Made by a program: the position numbers and the translations under genes. Of a DNA stretch of 47,833 nt, positions 42,696 to 47,833 are shown piece by piece. A model generated the notes under the pieces. The model was given only the letters and a program-made list of their open reading frames with translations, made no database searches and had not been told where the DNA came from. This DNA comes from Pseudanabaena cinerea FACHB-1277 (GTDB lineage Bacteria > Cyanobacteriota > Cyanobacteriia > Pseudanabaenales > Pseudanabaenaceae). The DNA is taken from positions 1-47,833 of the forward strand of contig NZ_JACJPY010000032.1 of NCBI RefSeq assembly GCF_014696345.1, written 5' to 3'. Within the stretch, counting starts at the first letter, position 1. Each line of letters starts with the position of its first letter.

Positions 42696-45233
42696 ATGAC
42701 AAATAATGAAGCTACAGTCAGAATTAAGATTAATAAGTTGCTTGAATCATCGGGTTGGCGTTTTTTTGCGGAAGGGGGACAGCCTGCGAATATCGTGCTT
42801 GAGGCGGGGACTCAGATTACATCTTGGGATTTGGATGAATTTTGGGAGGATTTTGGGAAGACGAGAAAGGGCTTTATTGATTTTTTGCTGCTGAATGAAA
42901 AGGGTTCTCCGTTTATTGTTTTGGAGGCAAAGGCGGGGAATCTTGATCCGCTCGTGGGGAAAGAACAGGCGCGAGATTATGCCAAGTCTCAAAAATGCCG
43001 TTTTGTGATTCTGTCCAATGGCAATAAGCATTATTTTTGGGGTTTGGAACAAGGGAATCCCTATGAAATTACAAGTTTTCCTACGCCTCAATCGGTGATT
43101 GGGTATCAGAAAGTGATTGCTGATCCGCAACGTCTTGTCGATGAGGTGATTGATGATGATTATGTGGTGTTGACGCAATATCCTGATTATGAGAATGATG
43201 CAGGATGGAAGAATGAACTGGAAAGAGCGAGTTTTATTGAGAAGAATAAATTACGATTTTTAAGGAGTTATCAAAAACAGGCGATCGCGGCTTTACAAGG
43301 TGCGGTGCAAGCTGGGAAAGATCGTTTTTTGTTTCAGATGGCGACTGGGACAGGGAAAACCCTGACTTCGGCGGCGGTGATCAAGTTATTTTTAAAGACG
43401 GGAAATGCACGGCGGGTTTTGTTTTTGGTCGATCGCATTGAGTTAGAGGAGCAAGCTAAGAAAGCTTTTGACCTACTGCTTAAAAATGACTATAAAACGG
43501 TAATTTATAAGGAAAATCGTAATGATTGGCGACTTGCGGATATTGTGGTGACTACGGTGCAGTCATTGCTAACGGGTAACAAATATCGCGATCGCTTTTC
43601 ACCGACGGATTTTGATTTGGTGATTTCGGATGAGGCGCATCGCTCTATTGGTGGGAATGCACGGGCGGTATTTGACTATTTTATTGGCTACAAATTAGGG
43701 CTGACGGCGACACCGAAGGATTATCTGAAGCAATTTGATCGAGCTAAGCCCACGACTAAAGATCCACGAGAATATGAACGGCGGATAATGCTGGATACCT
43801 ATCGCACTTTTGGCTGTGCGGATGGAATTCCGACTTTTAGCTATGGTTTAAATGATGGGGTTAGGGATGGCTTTTTGATTCAGCCAACTGTGGTTGATGG
43901 GCGGACTGAGGTGACGACAGAGCTTTTGTCTAAGGATGGCTTTTTGGTGGAGTTTACGGATGAAGAAGGCGAAAAGACGGAAGAGAGTTTTAAAATTCGG
44001 CAATTTGAGAAGCGCTTTTTTTCATCAGCGACCAATCAGCTTTTTTGTAAGACTTTTTTAGAGAAGGCTTTTCGCGATCCGATTAGTGGCGAGATTGGGA
44101 AGTCAATTATTTTTGCGGTGAGTCAGCCTCATGCGCTGAAGTTGACGGAAATTTTGAATGAGATGGCGGATCGTATATTTCCGAATCGGTACAATTCAGA
44201 TTTTGCAGTACAGGTGACATCACAAATAACGGACGCTCAACTATTTACGAGTAATTTTACGAATAATAATTTGCGCGGTACGGCGAATTTTTTGGAAACC
44301 TATCGCACGAGCAAGGCGCGGGTATGTGTGACGGTGGGGATGATGACGACGGGCTATGATTGTCCTGATTTGTTGAATTTGGGGTTATTTCGTCCGATCT
44401 TTTCACCGACAGATTTTATTCAAATTAAGGGACGAGGGACTCGTAGGCATAATTTTTTGACTGATTTGCATGATCAGGATCTCAAGGCAACGGTAAAGCA
44501 TCCAGAGAAGACTGCTTTTAAATTGTTTGATTTCTTCGCGAACTGTGAATACTTTGAGAAGGATTTTAAATATGATGAGGTGTTGGCTTTGCCTAAGCCG
44601 AAAGCTGAGACTGGTGGCGGTGATGGCGGTACGGGAGGTGGAACTGGCGGGATTAATAGCTATGAGCATCTTGGTGCAGATATCATTACGAGTCTCAAGG
44701 AAGAGGCGATAGCCTATGGTGGCATGAAGATCGATCGCTTATATTTTGAGCGTTTTGAGGAGGTGATTCGCAACGATCGCGAGTTGGCGGCGGCGATCGA
44801 GGTCGGGCATTGGGAAAAGGCGATCGCCTATGTGAATGAGAAATTTTTTGCTGATTCTGAACAGGCTTATACCTTGGAAAAGTTGCGTAAGGCGGCGGCG
44901 GTGGATCGGCGGTTGGAGGTGCGCGAGATTTTGGAAAAGATTTTTGGCTTAATTCCCAGATTTAAGTTGAAGGATGAGTTGTTGGAGGAAGAATTTGAGA
45001 AGTTTGTGGCAAATTATCAGCCTGATGAGTCAATTCCTGCGATTAAGAGTTACTTTAAAGCCTATGTAACTAACGACCAGATTCGGAAAATCATTGAGGC
45101 AAAAAATTATGCTGAGTTAGCGACAAATGCGTTTTTATCCCTTGATAGTTTTAAGGCTGTGCCGAAGTCATACCGTAATTTAATTCCTGAGTATGTGAGG
45201 GAGTTTGTGGTGTTGGAGAGATTCGTTAGTTGA
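42696..45233 (+). CDS. hsdR: Type I restriction enzyme R subunit (HsdR)
   Basis: HsdR is the translocase and nuclease of a type I R-M complex. The 845-residue protein has an N-terminal PD-(D/E)xK nuclease (FIDFLLLNEKGSPFIVLEAKAG) and a superfamily 2 helicase with ATGTGKT (about 215-221), SDEAHRS (about 311), LGLTATP and IQIKGRGTRR. A C-terminal domain follows, of the kind that holds EcoEI-type R subunits to the methylase. I choose the ATG at 42696 with GGTGG upstream rather than the TTG at 42690. A glycine-rich linker (GGGDGGTGGGTGG) lies near 645. HIP1 sites inside it suggest it has long been resident. Confidence 0.95.
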   Translation: MTNNEATVRIKINKLLESSGWRFFAEGGQPANIVLEAGTQITSWDLDEFWEDFGKTRKGFIDFLLLNEKGSPFIVLEAKAGNLDPLVGKEQARDYAKSQKCRFVILSNGNKHYFWGLEQGNPYEITSFPTPQSVIGYQKVIADPQRLVDEVIDDDYVVLTQYPDYENDAGWKNELERASFIEKNKLRFLRSYQKQAIAALQGAVQAGKDRFLFQMATGTGKTLTSAAVIKLFLKTGNARRVLFLVDRIELEEQAKKAFDLLLKNDYKTVIYKENRNDWRLADIVVTTVQSLLTGNKYRDRFSPTDFDLVISDEAHRSIGGNARAVFDYFIGYKLGLTATPKDYLKQFDRAKPTTKDPREYERRIMLDTYRTFGCADGIPTFSYGLNDGVRDGFLIQPTVVDGRTEVTTELLSKDGFLVEFTDEEGEKTEESFKIRQFEKRFFSSATNQLFCKTFLEKAFRDPISGEIGKSIIFAVSQPHALKLTEILNEMADRIFPNRYNSDFAVQVTSQITDAQLFTSNFTNNNLRGTANFLETYRTSKARVCVTVGMMTTGYDCPDLLNLGLFRPIFSPTDFIQIKGRGTRRHNFLTDLHDQDLKATVKHPEKTAFKLFDFFANCEYFEKDFKYDEVLALPKPKAETGGGDGGTGGGTGGINSYEHLGADIITSLKEEAIAYGGMKIDRLYFERFEEVIRNDRELAAAIEVGHWEKAIAYVNEKFFADSEQAYTLEKLRKAAAVDRRLEVREILEKIFGLIPRFKLKDELLEEEFEKFVANYQPDESIPAIKSYFKAYVTNDQIRKIIEAKNYAELATNAFLSLDSFKAVPKSYRNLIPEYVREFVVLERFVS

Positions 45234-45274
45234 ATTACGAATTGGGAATTGGGAATTACGAATTACGAATTACG
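45232..45274. repeat. GAATTAC heptamer repeats after hsdR
   Basis: The array begins within the hsdR TGA stop (45231-45233) and includes three perfect consecutive GAATTAC copies at 45254-45274, plus GAATTGG variants. Confidence 0.85.
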
Positions 45275-45318
45275 GAGCTTTTTTCTGTTTTGGGCTTAGG
45301 ATAGCTTGCTGTGCAAGT

Positions 45319-45357
45319 CAATTAATAATTCGTAATTGATCAATTCGTAATTGATTA
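45319..45357. repeat. Inverted GTAATTC-type repeats before the toxin-antitoxin promoter
   Basis: ATTCGTAATTGAT is repeated here in the opposite orientation to the copy at 45232-45274, so the two arrays together could form a long hairpin. Confidence 0.7.
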
Positions 45358-45387
45358 TTGACGTACTGGATAGCGTACGCTTATAAT
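45358..45387 (+). promoter_or_regulatory. Promoter and operator of the yefM-yoeB operon
   Basis: TTGACG at 45358-45363 and TATAAT at 45382-45387, 18 bases apart, form a good vegetative promoter. Two GTAC cores at 45363-45366 and 45375-45378, the second within the palindrome AGCGTACGCT, are 12 bases centre to centre. That is the spacing described for the TGTACA cores of the E. coli yefM-yoeB operator, and both lie between or on the promoter boxes. Confidence 0.7.
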
Positions 45388-45419
45388 AAGCTATATTTTT
45401 GAGTTAAGTAGAAAATGTA

Positions 45420-45662
45420 ATGTCAACTTTTACGGCTAGTGAGGCTAGGGCGAATTTTTATCGTCTGATTGATGAGGCTAATGAGTCCCATGAGCCGATT
45501 TTGATTACGGCTAAGCGTGGTAATGCGGTTTTGTTATCGGAGGATGATTGGAAGGGGATTCAGGAGACACTTTATTTGTTGTCAATACCAAATATGCGGG
45601 AATCGATTCAAGCTGGTTTGGCTACTGCGATCGCTGATTGTGATGAGGATTTGGACTGGTGA
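45420..45662 (+). CDS. yefM: Type II antitoxin, YefM/Phd family
   Basis: The 80-residue antitoxin has the Phd/YefM N-terminal DNA-binding fold (FTASEARANFYRLIDEANESHEPILITAKRGNAVLLSEDDW) and an acidic C-terminal tail (IADCDEDLDW) that should wrap the toxin. It is followed by the YoeB-type toxin gene with a four-base GTGA overlap, so the pair is translationally coupled. The promoter at 45358-45387 carries a likely autoregulatory operator. The pair sits between hsdR and hsdM, where loss of the locus would release the toxin. Confidence 0.93.
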   Translation: MSTFTASEARANFYRLIDEANESHEPILITAKRGNAVLLSEDDWKGIQETLYLLSIPNMRESIQAGLATAIADCDEDLDW

Positions 45663-45922
45663 GTTGGAGAATTGTATATACAAAACAATCTCAGAAGGAT
45701 GCACAGAAATTATTGTCGGCGGGGTTGAAAGCTAAGACTGATAAGTTGTTGGATATTCTCAAAGAGAACCCTTATCAAACGCCTCCAAGTTATGAGAAGT
45801 TAGTTGGAGATTTGGCGGGTGCATATTCACGCAGGATTAATATTCAGCATCGTTTGGTTTATCAAGTTTTAGATAGCGATCGCGTTGTGAAGGTGATTCG
45901 GATGTGGACGCATTATGAATAA
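45659..45922 (+). CDS. yoeB: Type II toxin, Txe/YoeB mRNA interferase
   Basis: The 87-residue toxin is a ribosome-dependent endoribonuclease of the RelE superfamily. WRIVYTKQSQKDAQKL starts the fold, and GAYSRRINIQHRLVYQV carries the conserved arginines. MWTHYE at the C-terminus has the His-Tyr pair needed for cleavage in YoeB. All key residues appear intact. It begins at a GTG that overlaps the antitoxin stop. AATTACGA repeats start at the stop codon. Confidence 0.94.
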   Translation: MSWRIVYTKQSQKDAQKLLSAGLKAKTDKLLDILKENPYQTPPSYEKLVGDLAGAYSRRINIQHRLVYQVLDSDRVVKVIRMWTHYE

Positions 45923-45963
45923 TTACGAATTGGGAATTACGAATTGGGAATTACGAATTACGA
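45920..45963. repeat. AATTACG heptamer repeats after yoeB
   Basis: Several AATTACGA copies, with AATTGGG variants, run from the yoeB stop codon onward in the same orientation as those after hsdR. Confidence 0.85.
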
Positions 45964-46012
45964 GTTATTGGGTTAGGGTTAGGGGTATCGCTTAGGAGTT
46001 ATAATATTCTAC

Positions 46013-46045
46013 CAATTCGTAATTGTTAATTCGTAATTCGTAATT
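46013..46045. repeat. ATTCGTA repeats directly before hsdM
   Basis: Inverted-orientation heptamers (AATTCGTAATTGTTAATTCG and on) run to within five bases of the hsdM start and leave no Shine-Dalgarno. Confidence 0.85.
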
Positions 46046-46049
46046 TTTA

Positions 46050-47750
46050 ATGCTTGATTCTGAAACTAAACGCCGCATCGATACTGCTCGTGATATTTTG
46101 GTGGGGAAGGTTCCCGATCCGAAGTCACAGGTGGAACAGATCACCATTGCTCTCATCTATAAGTTTATGGATGATATGGATGCGGAGGTGGAGGAGTTGG
46201 GGGGCGATCGCAGTTTTTTTGCGGGTGAGTTTGCGAAGTTTGGTTGGGGTCGGTTGATGAGTCCGAGCGTGGGTGGGCATGAGTTGCTGAGCCTTTACAG
46301 TGAGGGGATTAGCACGATGCCGCAAAATGCGGGGATTCCTGCGTTGTTTCGAGATATTTTTAAGAATGCATATCTTCCCTATCGCGATCCTGAGACGTTG
46401 AAGAGTTTCTTGAAGGTGATTGATGGTTTTACCTATGATCATTCGGAACGGTTGGGGGATGCGTTTGAGTATTTGCTGTCGGTGTTGGGTTCGCAGGGGG
46501 ATGCGGGGCAGTTCCGCACGCCGCGCCATATTATTGATTTTATGGTGGAGATTTTGCAACCTAAAAAGGGTGAGGTGATTCTCGATCCTGCTTGTGGTAC
46601 GGCGGGTTTTCTGATTTCGGCGTATAAGCATATTTTGCGGTCTAATCTGGATGCTCAGGGGAATAGTACGCTTACGCCCGATGAGAAGGGGAAGATGGCG
46701 ACGAATTTTAAGGGTTATGATATTTCGCCCGATATGGTGCGGTTGTCGTTGGTAAATCTCTATTTGCATGGGTTTAAGAGTCCACAAATTTTTGAGTACG
46801 ATACTTTGACTTCTGAGGATCGCTGGAATGAGTTTGCGGATGTGATCCTTGCGAATCCGCCGTTTATGTCGCCGAAGGGTGGGATTAAGCCCCATAAGCG
46901 GTTTTCGATTAAGGCGAAGCGGAGTGAGGTTCTATTTGTGGACTATATGGCGGAACATCTTTCGCCAAGGGGTAGGGCGGGGATTATTGTGCCTGAGGGG
47001 ATTATCTTCCAGAGTCAGACTGCTTATAAGGATTTGCGGAAGATGTTGGTTGAAAATTCGCTGGTGGCGGTGATTTCGCTTCCTGCTGGGGTTTTTAATC
47101 CTTATTCTGGGGTGAAGACTTCGATTTTGATTTTGGATAAGTCTTTGGCGAAGAAGACGGATAAGATTGCGTTTTTTAAGGTGGAGAATGATGGGTTTGG
47201 GTTGGGCGCACAAAGGCGGGCGGTTGAAGGGGATGATTTGCCGTTTGTTTTGGATCAAATTACGAATTACGAATTACGAATTACGAAGGGAGAGGAGTTA
47301 ATTACGAGTGAGGATGATCGGGTTTTGATTGTGCCGAAGTCTAAGATTGCGGCTAGTGGTGATTATAATTTGATTGGGGAAAGATATCGAGAGACAAGCT
47401 TTGTTAGTAGTCATTTTCCAATGGTTGAGCTAGGTGATGTTTCCGAAGTAACATCTAGCAAAAGAATACTTGCAGAAGAATATGTTCCATCTGGCATTCC
47501 ATTTTATCGAACTAAAGAGATAGTTGAGTTAAGCAAAGGTCACGAAATTACACTCGAACTGTTTATTTCTGAAGAAAGATTTCAGTCGATTAAATCTCGC
47601 TTTGGATCACCTGCAAAAGGTGACTTGTTGATCTCAGCAGTTGGTACAATTGGGATCTCTTGGATTGTTTCGGATGATCGGGAGTTTTATTTTAAAGATG
47701 GAAATCTTATTTGGGTAAGAAATTTAGAAAATAGACCTGTTGGGAAATAA
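46050..47750 (+). CDS. hsdM: Type I N6-adenine methylase (HsdM) with fused, truncated specificity domain
   Basis: The 566-residue protein starts with the HsdM helical N-terminus. The methylase core has the cofactor motif DPACGTAGFL (about 178-187) and the catalytic NPPF (about 268-271). Between about 403 and 412 the repeated codons ITNYELRITK derive from four AATTACG heptamers. After GDYNLIGERYRE, residues from about 456 (FPMVELGDVSEVTS to GNLIWVRNLENR) form the first part of an HsdS-type target-recognition domain. The frame ends at 47750 inside that domain. Two stops (TAA at 47748-47750 and TAA at 47754-47756) interrupt a frame that then stays open to the window edge. No Shine-Dalgarno precedes the ATG. 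The locus order hsdR, toxin-antitoxin, hsdM is unusual. Confidence 0.9.
   Translation: MLDSETKRRIDTARDILVGKVPDPKSQVEQITIALIYKFMDDMDAEVEELGGDRSFFAGEFAKFGWGRLMSPSVGGHELLSLYSEGISTMPQNAGIPALFRDIFKNAYLPYRDPETLKSFLKVIDGFTYDHSERLGDAFEYLLSVLGSQGDAGQFRTPRHIIDFMVEILQPKKGEVILDPACGTAGFLISAYKHILRSNLDAQGNSTLTPDEKGKMATNFKGYDISPDMVRLSLVNLYLHGFKSPQIFEYDTLTSEDRWNEFADVILANPPFMSPKGGIKPHKRFSIKAKRSEVLFVDYMAEHLSPRGRAGIIVPEGIIFQSQTAYKDLRKMLVENSLVAVISLPAGVFNPYSGVKTSILILDKSLAKKTDKIAFFKVENDGFGLGAQRRAVEGDDLPFVLDQITNYELRITKGEELITSEDDRVLIVPKSKIAASGDYNLIGERYRETSFVSSHFPMVELGDVSEVTSSKRILAEEYVPSGIPFYRTKEIVELSKGHEITLELFISEERFQSIKSRFGSPAKGDLLISAVGTIGISWIVSDDREFYFKDGNLIWVRNLENRPVGK
47258..47285 (+). repeat. Four AATTACG heptamers inside the hsdM coding sequence
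   Basis: Four perfect tandem heptamers are read in frame as ITNYELRIT at the linker between methylase core and specificity domain. In this orientation the repeat has no stop codon in any frame. Confidence 0.92.
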
Positions 47751-47833
47751 AAGTAAAGTACAGAAAGGGTTTTACTTTTTCCATCCATTTTTAAGCAGAA
47801 TCTAAATAGAAGTTCCATAAACCAGCAGCATTC

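Noticed and set aside
46125-46895. 256-codon ORF opposite hsdM
   Set aside because: It is rich in arginine, histidine and isoleucine and lies antisense to a clear methylase; it is a shadow frame.
1-47833. tRNA, rRNA or other classical RNA genes
   Set aside because: I looked for T-loop-like GTTCGAATC motifs and rRNA signatures in the gaps and saw none that folds convincingly; a covariance-model search would settle it.

Overview
The window comes from a cyanobacterial chromosome. The palindrome GCGATCGC (HIP1) is very frequent. The genes include rpaB (the essential OmpR-type regulator of cyanobacteria), ndhF of the NDH-1 complex, a stand-alone cbiT, DUF3143 beside a J-domain gene, and a large TamB/Tic236-like protein. 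The short intergenic hairpins remind me of Pseudanabaena-like genomes, but the genus is a guess. No rRNA, tRNA or CRISPR array was found.

Layout. 1-6.5 kb holds a signalling cluster on the minus strand: two large hybrid histidine kinases with near-identical kinase cores, separated by a small PAS protein. At the extreme left edge another minus-strand gene begins, possibly a transposase. 6.7-15.4 kb is housekeeping: cbiT, then asd-dapA-rnj (lysine/threonine branch and RNase J), then the overlapping J-domain/DUF3143 pair. Plus-strand rpaB follows, convergent with a RemA-like gene and trpB. 15.6-24.5 kb reads mostly on plus: a tandem universal stress protein, ndhF, a LivH-type permease, radA, a CheW-like protein and a methyltransferase, then a secreted fasciclin protein on minus and thiO on plus. 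24.5-34.7 kb contains an XRE-like regulator, the 1715-residue TamB-like protein, a response-regulator/kinase, and an operon of a double-domain peptide-type ABC ATPase with a PLP decarboxylase.

From about 34.7 kb the character changes. This part is gene-poor, repeat-rich and accessory. It holds an AT-rich AAA-ATPase/TOPRIM nuclease (OLD or merged-PARIS-like), a decayed gene remnant, a GT39-type membrane glycosyltransferase, a 42-bp tandem hairpin array, an ABC exporter and a Fic protein. It ends with a type I restriction-modification locus in the order hsdR, yefM-yoeB toxin-antitoxin, hsdM with a fused but truncated specificity domain. The modules are separated by GAATTAC heptamer repeats, and one such repeat is read through inside hsdM. 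This looks like a defence/addiction island assembled piece by piece.

The most interesting observations are: the ATPase-TOPRIM fusion; the toxin-antitoxin pair nested inside the R-M locus, with a promoter/operator of YefM-YoeB geometry; the stop-free heptamer repeat in the HsdM linker; the interrupted specificity domain at the right edge; the 42-bp hairpin array; and two families of small intergenic hairpins reused as apparent terminators. None amounts to a demonstrated new system.
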